Below are positions 55,256 to 64,000 of a stretch of DNA of 64,000 nucleotides, piece by piece (the stretch's first letter is position 1; every line of letters starts with the position of its first letter). The notes beneath the pieces were generated by a model that made no database searches, had not been told where the DNA came from, and saw only the letters and a list, made by a program, of their open reading frames with translations. The translations under genes and the position numbers were made by a program. The DNA lies in contig JANTQA010000072.1 of the NCBI GenBank assembly GCA_027625915.1, positions 310,001 to 374,000 on the forward strand, given 5' to 3'. Origin of the DNA: Anaeramoeba flamelloides. Lineage: Eukaryota > Metamonada > Anaeramoebidae.

Positions 55256-56204
55256 TTAAGGGACTAGTCTATTTTAATTTTTTTTAGATAAATTTAATAG
55301 AGATTTAGAATTTTTTTTGCCAATTACTTAGATTTGAAATCAAAGTGAAAAACTTCTTAGTATAGTAATGAAATCTTGCTAAATGACATTCATTAAATTT
55401 AGTAATTGTTTTTATAGAAATATAAAAAATTTTTTGATTTTTTCACTTTTTTGGTAGGTGCTTTTTTTCAACTTTTCGCAAAAATACAAAAAATAAAAAA
55501 AAATATGAGCAAGAAAGCAAAACCTTGTTATGTTTGTGGAAGACCTACAAAAAATAGTTTGAAAAATAAACCTGAAAAGGTTTTTTTGGATTTGCATGAA
55601 AACATAGTTTGATTTGAAAAAAATATACAATATATGCTTTACTCTTAATAAAAGATTTTCTTTCTTTTCTTGTATCATTCTTTTTTTTTTTCATGAATCT
55701 ACTTTTTCAGTTTAAACTCTTTTTTTGTTGTTGAATTTGAAGTTTTTTTAAGTCTTCCCAAATTACCATCCAAAAAATTTTTGTCAGAGTCAAAAAAAAT
55801 CAAAGACAAGAATAAGAACTATTTTTTAAAAAAGTAATTATTGATAAAACAAATTGAGTTCTTTATAGAGTTAAGTTGGATGAATAGAAGTGAAAGAGAA
55901 AATATTCACTAGTTTTGAATTATTTTTTCGTTTTTAAAAATGAGAATAAATATTATTTTTGAGAAAATAATTAAATCCAAAATTAATCAAAAAATTCTCA
56001 TCCGTTTCAAGAAATTTTTTTTAAAAAAAAAATTTTTAAAAGTCACTTTTTTTGACCAGAATTGTAAAATTTTAAAAAAACAAGAACTAAAAGTTCTAAC
56101 ATTGAAAAAAACTGTCTATTTACAATTTTAAACATATTTCAAGATAAGGATTCCTTATTTAGTTATTGGACAAAAAAAAAAATTAATATAGACTATTCCC
56201 TTAA
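55256..56204. mobile_element. 941-bp TTAA-flanked TIR element (piggyBac-like ends)
   Basis: TTAA (55256-55259) then GGGACTAGTCTATTTTAATT; the right end read inward is GGGAATAGTCTATATTAATT with TTAA at 56201-56204. About 30-bp inverted repeats plus a TTAA flank fit the piggyBac superfamily. Interior frames are short: a plus-strand piece at 55504-55614 starts MSKKAKPCYVCGRPTKN (one C-x2-C pair), too little to call a transposase. Internally deleted relative in the RPS15 pseudogene. Confidence 0.85.
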
Positions 56205-56245
56205 ATAAAATTTAAAAAAAAAATGTTTGAGAATCTAAATAAACA

Positions 56246-57372
56246 TTAAGGGACTAGTCTTCTAGGTCAACAATGAAAATTTTAAAATATGTTATTGGAG
56301 GTATTCTCTACTTACAAATTTTGTATATGCCAAGTGTCAAAAAATTCTGATCCACAAAGAAAGCCATAAAAGAAAATTAGTTTAGTGAGATCAATTTTTT
56401 TTTCCATTTTTTCTGATTAAGAAAAACTATTAAATTCTTTTTTTTTTCTCACACTTTATCAAGTTTTTACCCCGTTTATTGTCAATTTTGATCATTATTA
56501 TACTTAACATTTCTTTGTTACCAGTAATATTAATATAAAGATTTTTTTTCTTTTTTGAGATCAAAACGTTGGTTAACCAAAAAAATTGATATATTCAATG
56601 GATTAAAAAATAATTGTATTTTTTTAAGAATAGTAGTTATAATAATCAAAGTTTTAAAGTCCTGTAAAAATTTTCAAATAAATTTTGTAATTGTATTAAG
56701 ACAAAATTAGATTTTTCAAAATAAAATTTTCTTGAAGATATTTGGGAATTAGTTAATTTTATCCTCAAAATTCAAAATCATTTTTTTTCTGCCAAAAATG
56801 AATCGAATTCTTATTTTGATTCTTGTGAATAAGACCAAACAATTTGTTAAAAAAATTTCGCAAAATTTACAAGTAAATTGAAAATTTTTTTTCATTTTTT
56901 GAAAACCCGAAAATAACTTATATCAAAACCTTTAATGAAAAAATATTTGCTTAATAGATCTCAATTTAATTGATAAACTGTAGTCAAGCTTCTACCGAAT
57001 ATTTAAATATTGAATCAAATATACCACAAAATATTTTTATTGGCTGAGATTTGAATTGAAACATTAATCAAAGAAAAAGAAGCAAAATAAAAAATTTGTT
57101 TTCAAAAGCAATACTTTCCAACATAAAACGAAAAATATGTTTTCCCATTTTCAAGAATTAACTTAATTATTAAACAAAATAATAGGTTACTTTTTTTCAT
57201 TTTATATTGGAAATATATAAATTTTGAATTTCAAAAAAGAGACTCAAATCAATAAATTGTTTAAATGAGGCTAACTCATCCATTTCATAAGTCAAAACAC
57301 AAATTACAAAAAACAAAATTTCAAGATCTTGACAAGATTTCATTTTATTTTCAAAAATGACTACTCCCTTAA
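56246..57372. mobile_element. 1119-bp TTAA-flanked TIR element, second copy
   Basis: TTAA (56246-56249), GGGACTAGTC at the left; the right end read inward is GGGAGTAGTC with TTAA at 57369-57372. The interior differs from the first element and has no frame. It lies 41 bp from that element in tandem. Confidence 0.75.
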
Positions 57373-57399
57373 GAAAATTGATGTATAGTAATCTTCTTC

Positions 57400-57670
57400 T
57401 AAAATGAATACATTTCGTATTAAAAAATCTTATTGTTATTAATTTTAATTTTCCAAAGAAATTGAGAAATTTTACACATGAAATTTTAAAAAAAAAGAAG
57501 CCTTTTTTTTTAACATTTTATTTTTTCGAAAAATTAGAGTTTGTAGTGGTATTTATTTTATATCAGAGTTATTGGCTCTAATATGAAGTTTATTATATGT
57601 CTTATTTTGATAAAAGTGTTTGTTGGTTGATTCTTAAAAAAAAAGAATTTTTCATTTTTGGAACATCATC
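57400..57670 (-). repeat. Interior of the 552-bp TA-TIR family, second copy
   Basis: Shares aaaaaatcttattnt, ttaattttaattttccaaag, aaattgagaaattttnca, gaagtttattat.tgtc and ttggttgattcttaaaaaaa with 46610-46890. Ends not defined. Confidence 0.65.
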
Positions 57671-57828
57671 ATTATAAAAAATAATTTTAAAAATAAAATT
57701 AGACAAAAATACTCTTTTTATTAACCTATCATCAAGAAAAAAAGGTTTATTCACAATAGAAATAATTCAAGAACTTTAAATTCTTTGATATTATTTTAGT
57801 TATTGTTGTTAGAATAATAACCTTTTTT

Positions 57829-57967
57829 GGAAGGATTCAAACTGCTTATTAGCCTTAGTGGGTAATAAATTTATTTTTTAATTCTTTAATTAAATTCCTA
57901 AATAAAAATTTAGGAATTCGTACAAATAAGAGGGGTCAATAACCCCCCCCCTTAAATAATACAAAAA
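57829..57967 (+). mobile_element. 139-bp SINE-like insertion with 16-bp target duplication
   Basis: AATAATAACCTTTTTT occurs at 57813-57828 and again at 57968-57983. The other copy of the host repeat (10082-10100) has this sequence once (aataatgccttttttaaaag), i.e. the empty site. The insert ends aatacaaaaaa next to the second repeat. Long direct repeats plus an A-rich end fit LINE-mediated retroposition. No tRNA-like or other RNA head is clear; it contains a C9 run. Confidence 0.7.
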
Positions 57968-58651
57968 AATAATAACCTTTTTTTAAAAGTCTCTATTCTG
58001 AGAAAAAAACTAGCTTTTTCAGGTAAGAAATTCCAAATAAACTAAAGGGTGATATTAATTTTAATTTATCTTGAAGATATTTACTAAAATAGAAAATAAC
58101 AAATAGAGTTTAAAATGTTGTATTCATCTAATAAAGTGAAATAAGGAGATAAAAATTCATTATGATAATTATTTTGTGTCCTAGGTTTTCCAGAATGAAA
58201 AGGAATGAAGTAAAAACATATAACTTTTATTCATTTCTTTTTAATTCTGAAAAAACCTAACGAAAGTGTTAGTAGAGTGTAGTATAGTAGCTAACTTTTC
58301 TTGGAGTTTTCTATTTTATTTGTAAACTATATGGATTTTACAAATAAACAGAAAAGTAAAAAAATATTACCGGCAGTTTCACTGAATTCAAAAGAATGGA
58401 GAAAAATCGATAATTTTACTCAATTCTTTTAAATTCTGGATAACCTAGCGAAAGAGTTCAGGTTATTATTACTTTTTAAAATAAAAAGAAAATTTATTGA
58501 ATTTTTCAGTTTATTTCAAAAATTATAAAAAAAACAAACGAAAAAAAAAACAAAAAAAAAATATTTTTTACAATTGTATCAATAAATAATACTTTAATAG
58601 TCCAAATAATAAGTTAACAATTAAAAAGCTATGAATTAAATTTAAAATATT

Positions 58652-58679
58652 TATAATATATATATATATATATATATAT
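58652..58679. repeat. (TA)n microsatellite
   Basis: About a dozen TA dinucleotides in a row. Confidence 0.9.
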
Positions 58680-58890
58680 GTTTAACTGTGAAGATTAATT
58701 TTTTCTAATTTTTTATTATAAAAATTCAAAAAAATCTTACTTGAAAATTGGATTTTTCAACTTTAATGTTAAAATATTACAAAAAATATTTTTTGATCAA
58801 AGATCTTTTATTAATCAATAGTATTTATTAAAATAAAGTTATCAAAAAGTCAAAAATTTACAAAAATTTATGTATTTTTTCAAAATTTTT

Positions 58891-59768
58891 TTCAAGATCG
58901 TGCTGTGTTACTTTGAGTCAAATGTGGTTTAAATAATTTTTTTGCAAAAAAAAAACAAATATTTTTCATTTCTATTGATATTACTAATCGTTAATAGGTG
59001 TGAATAAAGAGTATTATTGCTTTATGAGAAAAAAATGAATTGAAAAGATTTATTAAGCTAAAAGTGTACTTAATTAATTTAATGAATAGGTTATTGAAAG
59101 AATTTCTTTTGAGGAAATTTTTTCTAATTTATAACTGAGATTAGAGAATAAAACAATAAAAAAAATCAAAAAAAAACAAAAAAAACGTTTTTTTAAATCA
59201 AAAACCCATCTATCATTGGTTAGTATATGGGGTAATTTAAATCTCTAAAGGTGTTTAAATAAATTAAACAGATGCCTTAAATATTTAATCACACTATAAA
59301 TGTGCCTTTAATAATAAATAAATATAATATATGTTACTTAAAGTTTCCATGTGCTATAAATAACACATGTTGATAACATTTGAACCCTTACAAAAATTCA
59401 TCTTTTTTTTATTATTCACACTATAAAATATGAAGATTCGGATTGGTAAAACATATTTTGAAAGATTCAGATTGATTTTGTGATTAGATCTTGAATTAAT
59501 GTAAAGGGTTCACAAAAATGAATTATTTTTCTTTCAATAATTTCTGTGTTATTACTAATTTTGTGAACCTAAATCTTCAATTTGAGAAAATTAAAATAAT
59601 AACCTTTTTCCTTATTTTTGTGTCTCAAGGGTATATTTTAGTCCCCGGTTATCTTTTAAGAATTTCAATGTCTAAAACTGGAAAAAAATTATTTTGTATT
59701 AGATGTAAAAAATTTTTAATTTTTTTTTTTGGCTTTTTAATATTCAAAGAAGTATTGAGTTTAAAATA
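58891..59768. other. AT-rich intergenic DNA with a doubtful small frame
   Basis: The frame at 59518-59775 (85 codons, containing MSKTGKKLFCIRCKK) is Phe/Ile-rich and has one C-x2-C pair. I cannot support it as a gene. The inverted pair gaacccttaca / tgtaaagggttc (59381-59510) may be a small hairpin. Confidence 0.35.
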
Positions 59769-60075
59769 TGGCTAAAAAATTGATTTTTTTTTTTTCCAAA
59801 ATCTGAATTGAAAAGTTGAAGACTAATATGTTGTAAGATATTTAATAAAAAAATGTAATTTTTGGTTGCCAGTTCAAATTTTTATTTTGGACAAGTTCTA
59901 TTGGAGATTTTAATTTTTATTTTTTTTTTTTCAATAATTGTGTAAAAGGGAACTAAAAATAATATCTAACAACCCAAAAATCAATTTTTTTTTTTATGAT
60001 TTTGCTTCCAACCTCTCAGTTTTACACTCATCAATTTGGATTTTGGAGAAAAAAAAAAAAATCAAATTTTAGCCA
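59769..60075. mobile_element. 307-bp MITE with about 43-bp terminal inverted repeats
   Basis: The left end TGGCTAAAAAATTGATTTTT then ccaaaatctgaattga is mirrored at the right by tcaatttggattttgg and the complement of TGGCTAAAATTTGATTTTTT. TA precedes the left end. Non-coding; no other copy seen in the window. Confidence 0.88.
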
Positions 60076-61251
60076 CTTTTTTAAACAAATACCTATTTAA
60101 ATATATTAAAGAGAAAAACTCAAAAAACAAGTCTTGTTACATCTAATTCAAGATAATCTTTTTTTCCTGTTTCGGGGTATGTAAACCTTAATTATTTTCG
60201 AATTTTTATTTTATTAATTACTGATAAATTGTGATTTATGTTTGGAAAATTTTTACTTGATTCTCTTTTTGAAAATATTAAGCTCAAGCTTTGAATAAAG
60301 CATTTTATGAAGTCAATTGTTAAGAAACTCTGTAAAATTACTTGTTCTTGAAAATATTCTTAGTACAGGACTTTTTAATAAGAAACAGTTCAAAGATTTA
60401 TAAAAATGGAAATTACACTACAAATTTTTTCAAATTTATGAGAATATATCAGTATATTTCTTGTTGAAATGCCCTTTTCACATTTTTGGTATGGTTCTGT
60501 TATCTTTTAAGAGATCCAATCTTTTTCGATCGAGAGTTTTATTTTCGTAAGGAAATTTAGTTAAAAATGGAGGTTATTTATTCAACTTTTTTTTAAAAAT
60601 GAAAAATTTGGTAAAATTCAAGATCTCAATTGGCTTCTGTTGGAGACAATTTGGTAAAAAATAGAGATACTCATGAGAAAGTTTTGGGATAATAAATAAC
60701 AAATTTGAGGGCAAAATGTGCTATTTAGGAAAAATTAATTTTCTTATTTTAAATTAAAAAATAGAAAAATTAATTTATTATAGTCTCTGTCAAAAAGATT
60801 GAAATACCTTCAACCAAAATCAAATATCAAAATGCGAAATGGTTGTTAAGACGACAATTAGAACAAATATCCTTAATTTGGGTATGTAAGATATAAACTC
60901 GGCAAAAAAGATACTTTGAAAGTAAGTCAATAAATGGTTTATTCGTATCTTCCACCAATTAAATGAAAAAGAAGCTAATACTAATTTTTTTTGTTCGAGT
61001 CAAAAAAAGAAAAAATCCAATTTTTTGAGGTTGACTCGGAGATAATCTTGTAGTCAAATTTTTTGTTGGTTTCTCTTGTTTTTGGTCAAACAACAACCGT
61101 CCAATTCGGAAATTTGAGACAAAACTTTTTTCTTAAATATCTTACTCGACTTGTGTTTGGCAATTGTATTTTTTGTTTCTCTATGTGGTGTCTAAAATTC
61201 CAAATTGCTTGATTAAGTTTATCATTTATTTTATCTCATTTTTTTTTTCTA
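60076..61251. other. Upstream region of the papain-like gene
   Basis: No gene. It contains a weak copy of repeat E at 60290-60480 (tctgtaaaattacttgttc, aaaaatggaaattacactac, tatcagtatattt). The last 50 bases before the ATG are T-rich. Confidence 0.45.
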
Positions 61252-64000
61252 ATGAATAATTTAACACTTTACTTCCTTTTAACAATTGCACTTGCCTGTG
61301 TGGTGTGTGAAAATCTTGGATCTTCTCATGATCTTAATTTAGAGAATTTTGATAACTATCTAAATAGATATGAAAAAGACTATTCAGACATCGAAAAAAA
61401 ATTACGAGCGAATATCTTTGAAACAAATCTCCATAGAATCAAAAAACACAACTCCAACCCTGACGCTTCTTATAAAATGGGAATTAACCACTTTACTGAT
61501 TTGACTAGTGAAGAGATCGCAGCATATAATATGGGAAACCAAAAAATTCAAAACAAACCAAATACTCAACTTAAGATTCTATCTGCTGGTGGTTGTGATG
61601 GTAAAGTGAAAGAACAAGTAATTTACATTTTTTTTTTTTTTTTTTGACTTTTTTCTCCTTCTTTATTTATTTCAAAATAGATTTCTAATAAACCAAGAAA
61701 AAACACCATTTTCGTCTGAAACATCAAAATCACAAAAAGAATCCTTTGGCAAAAAAATGATTCTGTTCGAAAATGCTTTTCAAGAAGAAACCTCAATTAA
61801 TTATAAAAATTTACTCATTTAAGGTCTCCAATCCCTGAACCTTGAAAAAAGAATTGTATTGTATTAGGTGTGGTGGAATGTTATTTTTGTTCTTATCTTA
61901 GCGATCTTCAACTTTGTATGAGTTTTATTGATAAATTCAAAGAAATAACAGAAAATTTTTAATTTGTTTTCCATTTACAAATTGTTTCTCACAAGCTTTG
62001 ATTAAAGCGCTCTATTCTTTTAAAATGAGAAGAAACATTGTAAAATTGGTTTTGATATCAAAAGATTTGCCCTCTTGAGTTGTTTTATTAGTTGAGTTAA
62101 TTGATTACAAAAATGGAAATTGAACTAAAAATTTTATTCAATTTATTTGAATTTATCAGTAATAGTGGTTCAAAAAGTCAATTTATGGAAATTTATTTAT
62201 TTTTTTTCCGAACTTGAATCGAAGAAATTAAGGCTTAGGTATTGGAAGTCAAGTTATAAAAAAATGTTATTTTCTGGGCTTTTCATTGAAATTTTTAATT
62301 ATAGTTGGTTTTATTTGGTGCTTTTTAAAAAAGAATTTTTTTGATTTATTGAGTTAATTGATTAAAAAGTAAAGAAACAATTTTTCTTCTCCAACCCAAA
62401 AATCTAAATTTATATCATTGCCTACCAATCTATTAATCTTACATTCAACAATTCGGATTTCGAAAAAAAAATAAATTTCCAAAAATTAACTTTCGAACCA
62501 CTATTAAAATTCATACCAAGTCCAAGATCGATCAGTTAAGAACCAAAATAACATGTCTTTAAACCAAATAAAAGATAAACTATTTCAAATTTCAGGGATT
62601 GTAAATCATAAGGGAATCGTCACTACTGTGAATTGTTTTTAGGATCTAGGTTTGACCGACTCTCTGAAAATGGTAATGGGAAAATAGACTCCTTTTGGTT
62701 GAAAAAATTAAAAAGAAATTCAAAGAAAAAAATTTCAACATAGTCTCAATTACAAAGAATGTAAATACGAAAAAAAAGTTTCCCAGGATTTTCAATGGCA
62801 AAAATTCACCTAAAAATAAAAAATCGCATAAAAATAAAAAATTCACATCTTGTTTGTAAAAAAAAATGGTACATATAAAAGAGGTGTAACAAATTTTTTT
62901 TAAAAAAATTAAATTTTAATTTGTTCAAATTATTACAACTGATAACATTACCAGAATTATTAAAAGATAATAAGAATTCAAATGCAGATTTTGATCCGTT
63001 TTACTATTTTTCAGGTTTAAATTTTTAATATTTTTCAAAAAAATGTTTCACACTTTTTTGGTAATGTCAATTTTTTTTTTTCACAGCAGTAACAAAAAAA
63101 AAGATTTGTAGGATTTTCAATTCCAAAAATTCCAGAAATTAATTAAAAAAACTTGAATGAATTTCAATTTTTAAAAATTCAAAAGTTCGGCAGAAAAAAC
63201 AAAAAATTCGATCTTTATTTGTTTTATAATTCCACAGACAAAAATATCTTCTATTTAGAAAGTATATCATTTTTTTTTTTCAGTGTAAAATTAATTCATT
63301 TCAATTGAAGATTGTTCAATAATCCTTTATATTTGCCAAACTGGTGATTTTGTTTGATTCTTTTTTTTAAAATTTTTCTTAAAAAAATGTTTGTAGATCA
63401 AAAAAACTTTTTCTACACATCACCTATTAGTACATCTGGTTATTACTTTCTGAAAAAATGTGATATAAAAAGTTGAACGATATTATGCTTGGTATTATGA
63501 GAGGATCACGTTTTCATGTTTCTGTCATTTCTGTGATTTCTGTTCTTTTTGTTACTTCATGTTTTCAAGTATCAGCAAACACCAAAGAGATATCGGGTTG
63601 TAAATAATATAAATATAAATACAAAATCATTAAATTTTAACAATTTTATAAATATATACACATACACATCAATTCCTTTAGGGACAATGTGGTAGCGCTG
63701 CACTTTATACACTTACTGACACATTAGCGTCCTGTGTTTGTCATAATGATAATGAGTTTGTAGATCTTTCTGTCCAAGAATTAATTGATTGTGCAAGCAA
63801 ATATGGATGCAACGGTGCATATCCAGTCGACCTGTTCAAATATACAAAGGAAAATGGGTTATGCTCGGCAAGTTCATATAAATACACTGGTCAACAAAAT
63901 CAATGTAAAAATAAGACATGTGACAAGGTAGCAAAAATTAGTGGTTATGAAATGATACCCGCAGGTGACGAAACAACAATGTTAAATATGTTAAAACAGC
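61252..64000 (+). CDS. Papain-family (C1A) protein lacking the catalytic Cys, partial
   Basis: Exon 1 61252-61617 and exon 2 from 63682, joined phase 0 across a 2064-nt GT-AG intron; the 3' part lies beyond the window. Residues 1-20 are a signal peptide (LTLYFLLTIALACVVC). An I29 propeptide follows with the ERFNIN pattern (EKKLRANIFETNLHRIKKHN) and the GxNxFxD motif (GINHFTD). The junction gives KVKEQ|GQCGS, the family's VKNQGxCGS. After that, papain's C25-W26 is Ala-Ala: GQCGSAALYTLTDTL instead of GQCGSCWAF. The oxyanion Gln and the first disulfide Cys are kept, as are LSVQELIDC, GCNGAYPVDLF and a YKYTG segment. The usual mature N-terminus with DWR is also missing. The enzyme should be inactive as a protease, so a pseudoprotease or a degrading gene. 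His and Asn of the active site would lie beyond 64000 and cannot be checked. Confidence 0.88.
61815..62630. mobile_element. Large foldback element, copy 2, in the protease intron
   Basis: The left arm has ccaatccctgaa, gttatttttgttcttatctt and gcgatcttcaac; the right arm has gatcgatcagttaagaacca, aaataac and cagggattgtaaa. These are the same arms as the element at 43243-43900, more diverged, with a different central part that holds repeat E. Confidence 0.8.
62030..62170 (+). repeat. Dispersed repeat E, copy 3, inside the foldback
   Basis: Matches 54000-54130 closely: gagttaattgattacaaaaa, tggaaattgaactaaaaatt, atttgaatttatcagtaat. It sits in the loop of the large foldback element, so it was captured by or inserted into it. 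Confidence 0.7.
63485..63607 (+). CDS. Doubtful 40-aa frame with a signal-peptide look, within the intron
   Basis: ATG to TAA frame starting MLGIMRGSRFHVSVISVISV and then LFVTSCFQVSANTKE. It has a hydrophobic core and an A-N cleavage-like site. It could be an alternative first exon of the papain-like gene, but its end does not splice in phase to exon 2 at a visible GT, and a tttctgt microrepeat underlies the hydrophobic run. Listed for checking only. Confidence 0.2.
   Translation: MLGIMRGSRFHVSVISVISVLFVTSCFQVSANTKEISGCK

Larger units (their letters stand above)
57740..58890 (+). repeat. 1.1-kb dispersed repeat, copy 2
   Basis: Partner of 10012-11115; same order and orientation. It starts near ggtttattcacaa and ends near aagttatcaaaaagt. 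It is interrupted at 57829-57967 by a short insertion flanked by 16-bp direct repeats, and it contains a foldback module at 58163-58258 (CTAGGTTTTCCAGAATGAAA with its complement). Confidence 0.7.

Noticed and set aside
55504-55614. MSKKAKPCYVCGRPTKN frame as a piggyBac transposase zinc domain
   Set aside because: Only one C-x2-C pair and 36 codons; the catalytic part is absent, so no function can be assigned.

Overview
This window is a very AT-rich eukaryotic nuclear contig. It has short spliceosomal introns (GT-AG, mostly 110-140 nt), lysine/asparagine/glutamate-rich proteins and dense small repeats. The best guess is an amoeboid protist close to Anaeramoeba (Metamonada): it has an RCC1-plus-tandem-BTB protein of the style expanded there, plus long low-complexity proteins. 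That assignment is inference from protein style; no rRNA or other marker is present.

Layout. 0.5-8.8 kb: two minus-strand intronless genes, an RNF10/MAG2-type RING ubiquitin ligase and an 1810-residue protein that looks like a chain of PH-sized modules. 9.3-12.8 kb: repeats, a decayed RPS15 (uS19) pseudogene facing a live RPL23 (uL14) gene with two introns. 14-24 kb: a repeat field around one unrecognised 421-aa gene. 24.9-26.8 kb: an unrecognised basic 637-aa gene. 30.6-34.9 kb: a three-exon box C/D snoRNP assembly gene (BCD1/ZNHIT6) with a 3.37-kb second intron. 37.9-40.3 kb: a foldback element and a LINE fragment. 41.3-50.9 kb: an RCC1/tandem-BTB gene whose last intron is 7.68 kb. 53.6 kb: tRNA-Val(UAC). 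54-61 kb: TTAA-flanked, TA-flanked and unclassified repeats. 61.3-64 kb: a papain-family gene whose catalytic Cys is Ala, interrupted by a 2.06-kb intron and cut by the window end.

Genes and function. Four genes belong to ribosome or snoRNP biology (RNF10-like, RPL23, RPS15 remnant, BCD1), but they show no operon-like link. Three host genes carry one outsized intron each, and each is largely filled with repeats shared with the intergenic DNA. Intron growth by transposon accumulation is the main structural story.

Mobile DNA. I see no virus-like element. There are two LINE fragments and several families of short terminal-inverted-repeat or foldback elements, most with TA at both ends (Tc1/mariner-like) and one with TTAA (piggyBac-like). 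The two LINE copies can be aligned with each other, so each serves as the empty-site control for insertions in the other. In this way five nested insertions can be resolved, four of them with their TA target duplications. Coordinates of repeats come from reading by eye and may be off by tens of bases unless a boundary is stated.
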